A program made the translations under genes and the position numbers. Below, in pieces: positions 11,945-22,974 of a stretch of 64,000 bases of DNA. Below the pieces are notes generated by a model. It saw only the letters and a list, made by a program, of their open reading frames with translations, was not told the DNA's origin and ran no database searches. Each line of letters starts with the position of its first letter. Position 1 is the stretch's first letter. The stretch is from Klebsormidium nitens (lineage: Eukaryota > Streptophyta > Klebsormidiophyceae > Klebsormidiales > Klebsormidiaceae), in the NCBI GenBank assembly GCA_000708835.1, contig DF237029.1, positions 148,658 to 212,657 on the forward strand. Reading direction: 5' to 3'.

Positions 11945-14900
11945 TCAATCCCGTTCAAGTATCTTCTGCAACTGTCTCAACTCTCTCCTAAGTTGCAAAA
12001 CCTCCGCCGACATGTCACTTGCCTTCAAATCTCGTTTCAGCTGCGTCACCTCCGCCGACAGCTGCCGCACTTTGGCCTCCGACTCTTTCAGCTGCAGACT
12101 GACCGTGTGCACGTCGACGTCCGCCGACCGCGCCGCCAGGCTCACCGACTTTTCGACCAGCGCCAAGCGCTGCACGTACGACCCTATCGTCACCTCCTGT
12201 CTTTGCCCCAGCCGCAGCACCATCTTTAGATGGATTTGTGTACACGTGTCACAGTGTGCTTCCACCTCGCACTGATGCAACGACTCCTTACAGCCCACGC
12301 TCTCGAACGGGCACGCCACGAGCTTCATCGGGCACGTGGTCACGCAGTGCTTGTCCATGTCGCCACGTGTCACCCGCTCCTTGCAGCCCTGCTCGCAGGG
12401 CAGCAGCTTGAAGGGACACATGGCATCGTGCGTTTCTTCGTGCAGCGCCGAAAAGACTTCGGTGCAGCCGTCGTGGGGACAGCTGAGCGGGCGGAAGAGG
12501 CACTCTTCGCTCTTGTGCTTTGCGAGCTCGGTCTCGTCCTCGAACCTGGCATTGCAGTGCACCATCTGGCTGCGGTCCACGCGCTGCATCGGAACGACGC
12601 CACGTGTCAGAACTGACGGTCTCGAGCCATGGGCTGTGACGAGGTTTGTTCGACAGACCAGGCCGTTCCAGCCATTCCCTGCAACTTCGTTCTCGTGAGA
12701 TTTTCAAGATACGAGAGCAAGCAGAGTCTGCAAAAGAGAACACAGGTCACGAAATTCAACGACGGAGTAAGCCTGAGAAAAAGGAAGGCAGAATATCAAA
12801 ACGGTAAGGAAAGACGTCAATCGATGCCCCCACCACGATGCATGAGCTCGAATACGAAGGGCTCGCACCGAACCTTGTGTAGATTCTCCAGAAAAACGGC
12901 GTCTGCGAAGCAACCTTGGTCCCCCCACGCACTCGTCTTGCTCAACTCACGCGATAGAGGGGTTATGTCGGACCCCGACTATGACTACCCGGTAGAGCTT
13001 GTTCTTTGCGTTTCACTCCGGGACTCTGCTCAAAAAGCTGAATGCAGAGTCTTCTGGCTTTCCGAGTGTGAAATGGATCGGCCCAACATGAAGGAAAACT
13101 TTGCGGACGTATGAAATCGTCGTCCGCTGATGCTTCAAGAGCTCGCAAGTGAAAGCGTTTCGGGTCTGGCTAGGATTACATACAGGCAGGAGTAGCTCCA
13201 CAATCAACGGCTGCCAGACACGGTTATCAAGAGACCGAGTTAAGAAATCGATGCCAAGGGAAAGCGCTAATTTACGCTCTTTTGAAATATCCTATTACAT
13301 CTTCAAATACGCCCCCCGACCTTCCAGACATCCAATCAAGACCGCCCACTTCAACAAAACGGGCTATAACATGGTGACTTGTTTCAGGAGCTCAGTTCGA
13401 GAACTTAGGCTCACGCCATCCCTGTTCGCGCAGATGAACAGGACAGTACAAACCTTTCCAGGAGTTGCGGACTCTCAGCTTCGCGGCACCACTCTGTTCT
13501 GCACACCCGTCACACGAACCAGAGTAACATTGCTGCTCCAGCATATCCATATTGCAAATAATCACCCCGGTCAAAATGTCTCCTAAGCGCTGCTTATCAG
13601 CTTGTACTTCCGCCAGGGCTTCACAAGTCACTTAATCACAGCGGAGAAGCTACCCCAGGTACCCACCTTGATCAGCGCCTTCGCCAGGAACTCCCTCCGT
13701 CCGTTCATCCAGGCGCTCTGCCGGTCGAGCTCCGCTGCTAGTTCCTCGATCTTCTCGTCCCGGTTGGTCAGCCCGGGGACCTTGCCCATGAAGCTGCGCT
13801 GGCTGCGGACAAAGTTCTCCAGCATGCCCTCGATCACCGCGTGGGGAACCTCCGTGTGAGCGCCTCCGATATAGGACTCGCTCTGCTGGTGGAGGTACTC
13901 CTGAAGGCACACTTTCTAAAGTTAGGGTAGACATTGATCGAAGACTCAAGTTCGTAAGGGACAAATTTTAACAAACGTCTTGAACAGAAAGAGAAGATTC
14001 AAAAACCGGGGTAAAGAGGGGAATTGTCGGAGACATGAACGACCTAGGGGCTTGGTTCTACTTTTGCAGGTGATTGGAATTTGAGGGACTGGGTCAAAGG
14101 GGAAAGTATACTTCCCCGCGAGATCCTTGAAGATGTCTGCCAAAAGGTAGAATTGAGGTAGAATATTCTCGGCGCAGCAACCGGAGAACTCAGTTTCCAA
14201 AATGGCGGTGCGACATACACAACGTTCAGCTGAGAGAGCTGTGGCAAATACTCAACACCCGTTCGGAGCTGCGAAAGACGTGACCCAAAAGTTCTTTCTT
14301 CAAGAGAAGTCAGCTTGACTGCCCGCAATGCAGCTTCGGCACCTCCGGCCTGGTGATTCTTTAGCTGCGCAATTATTCGAGATCCGCAGCTAATGGGCAC
14401 TGATCCGATTGGGGAGTTCACGTTGGAAAGTCAGCAAGTCAGAAAGCATCAAGCAGGAGCAATCGCAACCAATGCCTTCCTTACGGATGGCTCAATCAGG
14501 AAGGAGGCTGCTTGCGAGCTCACCAGCAGCGAGGTTTTCAAGTCTGGCACCACTGCAAAAAGGCAGAAGAATACTCTCAGAGAGTATTTGTGAATTTATC
14601 TGGGGCGGAAAACTACGGGATGCATTGAGGAGAGGACCACCTGAGCGGGGCTTGCTCTAACAGAAGAGAGCAGCCCAGAATCAAAGAGGAGTATTATTGT
14701 ACCTTTTGCAGGCCCTTTTGATTGTTCGCGTTTCAATTTGAGCAGTTCCAACCACCCAGTAACCGGGACTACAAAAACCTTTTTCTCTGCATTGTGCAAA
14801 ATTAGTAGACGGACATTGAGTCTTCGTTCAAAGGTGGTAAAAAGTGGCAATAAGTTGACACGGCGAAAATATAACCTCTTTTGTTATGTGCCTGGAACCA

Positions 14901-15078
14901 GTATATCATATCAATGAGCACCCCCACCTGCGGACGGTCCTCTGAACAAGTCGCCAGTCGTCTTTGCCACGGCAGCAGCTGCCAGCGTGAGCAGCAGCCT
15001 CTCTGATATCCTCTGCAATTCCGCAACATCGTAATATCCACACTCTGTGAGCTTGGGAGGTGCTGGTCGAGCCTCCAT
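11945..15078 (-). CDS. TRAF-type zinc-finger protein
   Basis: The large last exon (11945-12583, phase 0) carries serial TRAF-type Cys/His fingers: HC-N-A-R-F, CLFRPLSCPHDGC, HDAMCPFKLLPCEQGC, HCVTTCPMKLVACPFESVGC and CEVEAHC. A coiled coil follows to the C-terminus (KESEAKVRQLSAEVTQLKRD and LRRELRQLQKIL). The preceding exon 13667-13915 encodes HAVIEGMLENFVRSQRSF and DRREF-like helices seen N-terminal to the fingers in the plant family. Exon 1 is 14928-15078 (MEARPAPPKLTECGYYDVAE), with an in-frame ATG 30 bases further upstream at 15108. Exon 1 ends in phase 1 while the next good exon starts in phase 0. A 23-nt exon at 14320-14342 would repair this exactly (GAEAALRA), but its donor is weak. 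The protein is about 353 residues. TRAF-type fingers usually mediate protein contacts in ubiquitin signalling; its specific role is unknown. Confidence 0.78.
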
Positions 15079-16042
15079 GGCTAAACGCAGCGGCAGTTCA
15101 TAGATCACCAGGATTGCGCATCAGGAAAACGGGGGCGCTTCATTGCGGAACCTATATACCGTACTGCAGCGCTGCAGCGCTGCATGCAGGTATAGGTAAT
15201 CTCAGTTAATAGTAATACAGGCATGTCCTACGTGGACCAAGAACGTCCAGAGTGGACCAATCAAATCCCTGGGGCCAAGCCAAAAGATTGTTGGGCATTC
15301 ACTTTAAGCGCACCCGGTCCCTTATGGAGCACAAAACACCTGGTAGGTATAAAGCCCGGGGTACCAGCCTCGGTCATTGGTATATTATTTAAAAATCTCC
15401 AAAAAAAACCCCAGCATATTTAACCAATTTTAATACCCTACTCTCATTAAGCTAACCCCAATTACCCCGCCCGTTTCCCAGTCGCTGCGTACTTCGGTTA
15501 GTGCATACCAGGGTTACCAGAGTCTTCGATCACGTCAACTTAGGTTTATGGGGCGGGCCGCGGGGGACCTTCTGATTCATGCTAGGTACTGTATACGGAG
15601 CCTTTAAAATTGGTATCGATACACCGGTAGCTCTTATAGGGCAGCCAGCAGGGCTGCTTGAACCTGCTTCATAGCTTATAGATCGTTCTTGTCGTACCTA
15701 TACTGGATAGGATATTCTCGAAAGTTTGACATCCAGATTCCCGACAGGCCGGGTCGCTCGCCTGGACTTTGGGAACTTCTTGCGGTAAACCCGGCGTAAA
15801 AGACCCCACTTGGCATGCAGCAGTGCACACTGCAGCTTGATATAGGTAGATACTTGAACGGCTCCTGTCCACTTTGTAGGTCTGATCGACGGACGGGAAA
15901 GGATGCCAAAGCCATGTGGACTTTGCCCGTCCTAAACTGAAGAGATTCATTCAATGCACAGAATTCCGTCATCAACTCTAGATTTTACTGTATACCCGGT
16001 ACGGTACCATGTTGTCGCCGAGCTTTGGAAAAGCAACTTGCA

Positions 16043-16240
16043 ATACCGTACTGCTTTTTAATATCGGCACCTTCGACGCAAAATAGTTAATTATGAAACG
16101 TTTGAATCTTTCGGCAGACCCAGCGTTACCTGCTAAAAAGAACCGTTATCGACCATTAACGCTCTTGGATAATTATTTAAGATTTTCAGCAGGCCAGATA
16201 ATTATCTATTTTTCGCCGAAATTAAAAAGCAGTACGGTAT
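16043..16240. mobile_element. MITE-like element with 26-bp terminal inverted repeats
   Basis: The left end ATACCGTACTGCTTTTTAAT-A-TCGGC and the reverse complement of the right end agree at 25 of 26 positions. The inner 20 or so bases are still partly complementary (AAAATAG-TTAATTAT against ATAATTATCTATTTTT). The 198-bp element is flanked by GCA on both sides (16040-16042 and 16241-16243), a possible 3-bp target duplication. It has no ORF, so it would be non-autonomous. A 12-nt copy of the same terminus (ATACCGTACTGC) occurs alone at 15156-15167. Confidence 0.7.
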
Positions 16241-16732
16241 GCACATACTGGCAACCCCCTATTTAAAGAGCATTTTACTGCGATCCGAGCTACCCGGGCA
16301 AACAAATTAGAAAACCCTAACCAAAATTCATATCACCCGCACCGACCCCGAAGCCAGCCTAACCACCAGAGTGACCAGACCAACCATACCCGTCTCCCGG
16401 GCGCCTATCTTATTCATGGGCGTTGACAGAGTATTATATGCACAGCGAATAAGTTGATACAATTGTCTCGCTGACATGTGGCAACATTTTATTGCTTCGA
16501 ATTGGAAGATACATAAGGCAATGATGTTCACCGACCACTCAGCCGGAATTGGGGGGGTTCCTGTTCTGACACGCGTACAGTGGTGACAACTGTCGTCACT
16601 TTTTGTCGTGCAACCGTCGCTAGACGACAAAACGGCGAAGACGACAAAATCTTAAACCGCCTCAACCGTGCCAACTGCATCTGTGAGTGGTCGACAAGAG
16701 CCCGCAGAATTTACTCCGTGGGGATCCGCCGG

Positions 16733-16754
16733 CCTGCAGGCTGCAGCCTGCAGG
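16733..16754. repeat. 22-bp perfect palindrome
   Basis: CCTGCAGGCTGCAG followed by CCTGCAGG reads the same on both strands, with no spacer. It sits next to a run of ACCTAC/GTAGGT tetramers. It could form a small hairpin or cruciform; no known function is assigned. Confidence 0.8.
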
Positions 16755-17411
16755 ATGCATACCTACCTACACGGGAGCTGGTAGGTAGGTAGGTAAGGTA
16801 TTTGTGCAGCAACCAGTATGGCAGTACCTGCCTTGTACAGTTTTGGTACCAACGAACATTGCATGGAGGGGGCAGAGTGCCCCATGCAGCGGCCAGCCAG
16901 CCTGAGGTCCCAAACTACGGCACGGTGCGCACTGCGCACTGCGCAGGGTCGAGACAGGCTCCGCAAGCACGTTGAGGTTCGGACATTGCACTGCGAAAGG
17001 ATGCATACAATACGCTATTCACCCACCTATCCAGGTACCTACCTACAGTAGACCTGTACGTTCCTTGTTCTAAATCTCGCCTGCACAAGGCAGGGTTCCC
17101 AAGTGGGTGGGTACGGTATCGTTTCACGCAGGCCAGGTTCTCAACGAGCTCTGCATGTTGCGCATTGCATCTGGACACTCCCCATTCTCCACAACAATCA
17201 CCAAGATTGGCTTCAGGAGATCTCGTCGACAAGGAGGCGCCTTTCTTCCAGCCGAATCTGAGCCCTCCCTCTCCCCTCTTCTCCTCCTCCCTACCAGCCA
17301 CCCACATGCTGCAAGATCCGAGATCCCGCTCAACTTTCCCTCAGGGGACACTTTGCTGCGCAGCACAGCATCTCCCTACCTTGACCCGTTCTTCGTTCCC
17401 CACGCTTAACA

Positions 17412-20400
17412 ATGCAGCTCCTAGCGTTTATTGCTCTAGTCGGTCTGGCACTTCTGAACGGGTCGGCGGCTGTTTACTACGGGGATGGACCAAAGTCGAC
17501 GCACTACGGTGACCTGAATGGGAATGGAGCCACTGACGGTGAGTTCAATAGACGCAATGCTGGAACCCTGTGATGTCAGCATTGCTGGGTTGGAATAAAC
17601 CAGATTCGCTCCACTCTCAGATTTTTTACAGATCCTGAAAATGACAGCTTAGTGGTAGAATGTTCAATGAACGTTGGCTTATGATGAGACATGTCCAAAG
17701 GGGACGAAACTTTTGGAACAAGACCGAAGGTCAGAATTTCAAGAGGCATAGAGCAAGGCCAAGTGTCCCCACTCTGAGATCGGGAGTTAGTGAGCGAGGG
17801 TGGAGTCGAATGTGGTGACAATGCTTCTCAATCCTACAGAACAATTTCAATAAGGATGTCTACACCAATATGTGTTTCAGGAGAATAGATTTTACGCGCT
17901 TAGTTAGCCACTGATGTAAGGTGCAGATGCGCAGCCTCAGAAACTCCCTTTAAACGCAGAGGGGAGACAGCATTGCATTGGAGTCAATAGAAGCAGGAAG
18001 TCCTTTGTTGGAACATGAAACAGATTGCAGATAGCCAACTAGTCACTTGCGGTTCGAGCAACTGCAGAGAGAAAGAGGTCGCTTGCATCAGATCCTGAGT
18101 GCTGATGGGATAGAGGAAATGTTGACATGGGCACATGAGACTCTTCTGCTGGACTTCGTCACTTGGGTCACATGACGACAGCACTAAGATCTGCGTTGCA
18201 TTCATTGGTGGTTGGAAGGTGCGAGAAAGTCAATTCAATCAAAGCTCGTCATCCATGTTCCGCAGTCCCCTGAGCTCAAATGAGCTTTGTCTAAGCTCAC
18301 TGACATTAGACCAGTACCACCAACGAACCATGATCCATCGCATGCAGTTTCTGGGTCCTGCTCTCGAATCCCTTTGTTTCATATACTCCCCACTGCCCCC
18401 ATTGATCTGTCCCTATCCCTATGTATTAGCGCATACTTTTCCCCCTCCTGACACCAGAAGTCCAATCCACAGGTGGTGCCTGTCTGTGGGGAAATGTGAG
18501 GCCCGTGTTCGGTGTCAACACCTTTGCTGGGGGCAATGCAATCTTCAATAACAGGGAGGGGTGCGGGCTGTGCTTCGACGTCCAGTGCGACAGCTCCAGG
18601 GATGACTGGAGGGCACAGTTGCAACCAGGGCCAGACTGCATTGCTGGTAAGCGCTACTGTTGATCTCAAATGGAGGGCTCCTCACTGACCAAGTGTGTGG
18701 AACCAGGATGCAGACCCTTTTGAATGAAACACGTCAGACTGAAAGTATGTCAACATTGTTAGGGAAGCTGCACTAAAGAGTAGAGACCTTTGTACTGAGC
18801 ATTGAGGAGTGGCAGCGACACTTGCAATACTCTGGTCGATACCTTCTTCGGATGGGACTCTGCAGGCTGTGAGTGTGAACCCACAGGCTTCTACTCTCAG
18901 CCTTGCCTTGATCAACTCTCAAAGAGCAATCCGGTCGCGAATCCAAGTCCCACTTCTATTAGACTCTGCCTTACAAATCCAATCAAGTGGCTTCTGCACA
19001 ATACAACTCGGCTTTGCACAGTTCGAAGTCACTGAACGCATTTGTATGCCCCGCCAACTCACACATCTCGTTTGCAGGCGCGAGCGTACGTGTTTACCTC
19101 ACCAATCAGTGCCCCGAGTGCGCAGCAACCCACTTCGATTTGTCTTATCCCGCCTGGAAGCAGATTGGGAACGACCGCGCAGGGATCCTCCCCATCATCG
19201 CCACTCCGTAAGTCCCCCTTCGCTTTTAGGTAATCTGGTTCGAATCCGCAAGTGGGCAGCTGTGAAATCCGGACAGAAGGGAGAAGCGGCTTGACTAGAG
19301 CTTTGACCCACACCCCGCATAGTTTGACCTTCAGATTCAAAACGAGATTTTCCAAAAGCGCAGCGGGAAGTGAGACTAGATTTTGTTGGTGGCAAGCTGC
19401 GGTGCCTTCCAAAGCCGCCATAAATTTAGGCAACGCAGGTCGAACGCAGTCCCTATCCAGACAGTCTGCCCTTCGCAACAGCTACAATCGAAGCCTATGC
19501 CTACTTCTGCAAGCCCCGCGTTTCTCTCCAAAACAGTAGAGAATCTGTCACGTCAAACTTCTTCAGCTCCTATTCTGCGCTCCCCCTTGACTCTTCCCGT
19601 CGTTCCTCGCAGTTGTGGCAAGGTCGACAGAAATGGCAACTCCGTCATCGGGGGGGGCGACTCTTTCCGGGCGACCGTCAGCACTTCGGCACCTGATACC
19701 CCGGCCCCCACCCAATCCGCCCCAACCCCCGGTCCCACTCAACCGGCGCCAACTCAGCCCGCCCCGACCCCTAGCCCCACTCAACCGGCGCCAACACAGC
19801 CTGCCCCGACCCCAAGTCCCACTCAACCGGCGCCAACCCAGCCCGCCCCAACGCCAAGCGCGACCCCTGCACCCCCCTCCCCCACACCTTCGCCAACAAA
19901 CGACCCCTCCCCTATTCCCACCCAGACCCTCTCCGTCAGTTCTGCCAAGATTACGTCCGCGGATGTGATTGCCCCCTCCAGCAATCCCACCTCAACGCCA
20001 ACCCCCTCAACACCGAGTCCGACGGCCCCGGCCCCCACTTCGGCCCCAACGCCAAGCCCCACGGCCCCTGCGCCGGGCACCCCCCCCCATCCACACCAGC
20101 GCCGACTGTGACTTCCACACCCCCTCCCACAGATTCCCCGACTCCCGCCCCCACAGTTGCAGCGCCAACAGCGGCCCCGACTCCGCAGCCCACTTCCCCC
20201 CCACCGACCACTCCGGCCCCCACCGCTCCCGCGCCGACGTCGGCCCCGACTCCCTCTCCGACTGAGAGCACTCCCCCTCCTACGAGTACTCCGACCCCCC
20301 CGACTCCCACCCCCCACCCCTACTCAAAACTCCTACCCCCCCAGCTCCAACCCCGACCCCTACTCNNNNNNNNNNNNNNNNNNNNNNNNNNNNNNNNNNN

Positions 20401-21224
20401 NNNNNNNNNNNNNNNNNNNNNNNNNNNNNNNNNNNNNNNNNNNNNNNNNNNNNNNNNNNNNNNNNNNNNNNNNNNNNNNNNNNNNNNNNNNNNNNNNNNN
20501 NNNNNNNNNNNNNNNNNNNNNNNNNNNNNNNNNNNNNNNNNNNNNNNNNNNNNNNNNNNNNNNNNNNNNNNNNNNNNNNNNNNNNNNNNNNNNNNNNNNN
20601 NNNNNNNNNNNNNNNNNNNNNNNNNNNNNNNNNNNNNNNNNNNNNNNNNNNNNNNNNNNNNNNNNNNNNNNNNNNNNGCTCCTACCCTTGCCCCTACTCA
20701 AACTCCTACCCGCAACCCCCACTCCGCCCTACTCAAACCCCCACTCCTCCAGCCCCCACCGACGCCCCCACCGACGCCCCCACCAACCCCCCGCAGACCC
20801 CCAGCCCCACGAGCGCCCCCGTCACGGACGTTTTCGCCCCGGAGCCAACATCCACCTCGGCCCCCCCCATTGTCTACTGCGACGCTCCCCCCCGCCCCCG
20901 AACGCTCCTCCCCCGCCGAGAATCCCTACCCCCCCGGGGCGTCTTCAGCCCCCCGGGCGTCTTCAGCCCCCCGGACCGCGCCCCCTCCCCCAATCCCCTC
21001 CCCCTCCCCAACAACCCGCCTCCGGCCTCTCCCCCTCCGGCGCTCTCCCCCCCTGGTACACCCTTGGCTCCTCCCCCCCCCCTGCTGAATCCGCCTCCGC
21101 CGGCCAACCCCCCCCCTCGGGTGCCGTGCATTCCGAGGCCCCTGAGGCTGAGGTAAAGGCCTTGTACACAAGCAAAGCGTGCCAACTTATTCGCTCGACC
21201 CGGCCTATTTATTTTGGGGGGTAG
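17412..21224 (+). CDS. Secreted expansin-like (DPBB) protein with Pro/Thr-rich tail; gapped
   Basis: Exons 17412-17538, 18473-18646, 19078-19207 and one starting at 19613 join in phase. A signal peptide is clear ([20 protein letters not shown]). The mature part is a six-stranded double-psi beta-barrel of the expansin/EG45 type: [32 protein letters not shown], a second Cys pair ([15 protein letters not shown]) with the expansin HFD motif, and [11 protein letters not shown]. After the barrel there is no expansin-type second domain (CBM63). Instead the chain runs into a mucin- or HRGP-like tail of [12 protein letters not shown] repeats. The frame breaks at a run of nine C (20080-20088), again near 20310-20320, and near 20715-20745. 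A 312-base gap (20366-20677) lies inside the tail. The end is therefore approximate: stops occur at 21088, about 21155 and 21224 in the three frames. Its likely place is the cell wall or extracellular mucilage. Confidence 0.75.
19682..20365 (+). repeat. Pro/Thr-rich minisatellite coding repeat
   Basis: Units of about 42 bases (CCCAACTCAACCGGCGCCAA and variants) encode [14 protein letters not shown]. The units degrade toward the gap into looser A-P-T-P-x-P repeats. The tail would be heavily O-glycosylated in plants (Pro hydroxylation with arabinogalactan). The C-rich strand explains the difficulty in assembly. Confidence 0.8.
20366..20677. other. Assembly gap (312 N)
   Basis: This is a run of unknown bases inside the repetitive Pro/Thr tail. 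The true length and frame across it are not known. Confidence 0.99.
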
Positions 21225-22974
21225 ATTCTTCTTCGAGACGACCAGGAGCTCGCGTTCGGGACACGTCCACAATCAGCGGAGGACAGAAGTCAGCCCAGGA
21301 TATTTATGGGTCTGTGGACCGTGTACGTGATGTAAGTTGAGGTAGTAACTCGGCGGAAAAGGGCCAAATGAGCACCTCGGATTCGAATTCTTCACAAGAG
21401 CCAGCCCCGAAGCGGGCACCGCCGATAGGTAGACCTGATTCTTTGTAGCTAGCTAGGCTAAGTCAAATGGGAAGATTCTTTGGGCGCGTGTCCGACTCGA
21501 TTCTTCGAGGATTCGGAGGCCCCTCGTGCAGCCACACCTCGTGGCTTGCGATTTTGGTGTAAGCTATAACCCAATTTAGCAAGTTGCCGCGTTTTTGTGT
21601 AAGAACAATGTCGGATAGAGTAATGGTTAATTTCGGGAAAAACACGTAATAGATTCGCGAGAGGAGCCATCAGTATAGATAATAGTAGAAATTTGTAGGA
21701 ACCCCGCCGGTTAGCTTAGCGCCGCAAGGAGAAAGCCAACGAACCCAGCACACGCTCTCAACACCTCGTTGAGCGCGTCGATGCTAGTAAGCAACGAACA
21801 CAGCGCGGTATTGGGTCAAGTGCGCGAACTCTTGTAAGAACATGTCAAAGTAAGTTTGAGCAGGAAAGTCGAAAGGTCTTGAGCTAGGCGGCCAAGTACT
21901 AAGTAGGAACGCGGTCGCCCTCAATCTGTTCTTAACGTATGTGGTTTCGCAAGCCTATAATTGTGGGCCTTCGACAACAACAATATTGACTTAGCTTGCC
22001 ATTTCCTGGCAATAGCCCCCCCCGTTCGATGCCACGAACTTCGGTAGACATTCAGGTCGATTAGGGTATCCACGAATGTTTGTTGTGCATGCGTGGTGGT
22101 CATTTGCTCTAGCTAAGTAGCTAAGTTCGCTGTATGGAGTCCGCAGCTAAGGCAGCCGACTGGATGAAAGCAGGCTGGTCACGTGTATATGCTCCGCCGG
22201 GTGCAACTCATGGTGCTAGGTAGAATACTGCATTGCATTAGCACCGGGTATTATGCAGTCTGCAAATTTGAGCCTGACGGTGTTTCCGTCTTTATGCCAT
22301 GGTCTACCCTGTACTCAGACGGCTTGATCGATCGCGCACGCACACCAACTTGGGAAGCATATATATACTAACACGGAGGGAAGCTGACAGGGATGCATCT
22401 TTTGTAATGTAGGGAGTTGCAGGCGTCATGTTTGCCCATGCATGACAAATGATGCCTAGGAAGCAAATGATTCCTTGGTCACCTACGACGCATTGACTGA
22501 TTGCAAATAGCAGATTTGTGCCAGTGTACTTAACAAGTGAATGTCCGAACGGCCTAGCTTGGTAAGACAAGCAGATCTTGTATGAACGTGGGTTCAAGAG
22601 CAACCCACAAAGACCGGGTCGGGCTAAACTACCATATGTCGCTTGTAAGAGTACCTATGTCATGATCTCTTCGGCTGCGGACCCTATGCCTTAGCTAAGG
22701 ATGGATCCTTGGCACCACTCCGACTTAAGGACTGAACATAGACTCAATGATACGCCCGTAAAGCTTGCATACCTTTGAGAACGACCAACCCAACTTATAC
22801 CTCACCTTTTTCAAGACTCATTCCAGTCCTAGTGCTACGTACCTACCCCAATGCAAAACCCGGCGACCATACCTGATAACACACGCCAGATTCGGCATGC
22901 AATCACCTGGAACTTTCCACAGCAGAACACATTCACCCACCTTACCCGAAATAGGGACAACTATCTCCCCACGC
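21225..22974. other. Intergenic, convergent 3' ends
   Basis: Between the expansin-like gene and the Kelch-BTB stop. No supported exon was found. The 22,180-22,750 part is rich in TGCATG/CATGCA-type motifs like other spacers in this window. A 7-bp perfect hairpin (GTGGGTT/AACCCAC) sits at 22589-22609. Confidence 0.55.

Larger units (their letters stand above)
15109..17411. other. Long divergent intergenic region with repeat structures
   Basis: This 2.3-kb spacer lies between the TRAF-type gene (-) and the expansin-like gene (+). It is AT-rich at 15,360-16,320 and holds a MITE-like element (16043-16240). There is also a 22-bp perfect palindrome of PstI/Sse-type sites (16733-16754), an ACGACAAAA inverted pair (about 16600-16635) and ACCT/AGGT runs at 16766-16798 and 17020-17046. 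No coding exon was supported. The last ~200 bases before 17412 are pyrimidine-rich and may be promoter or leader. Confidence 0.6.

Noticed and set aside
13392-13631. Cys-containing minus-strand ORF considered as an exon of the TRAF-type gene
   Set aside because: Skipping it joins exon 13667-13915 to 12583 in phase 0 and gives the family-like LIKRVD...HC sequence. It lies in the intron.
20080-20088. Programmed ribosomal frameshift at the C-run
   Set aside because: Several breaks in the same low-complexity tail and an adjacent gap make a homopolymer error far more likely.
19823-20317. Gly/Arg-rich minus-strand ORF
   Set aside because: It is the reverse complement of the Pro/Thr repeats, with no independent support.
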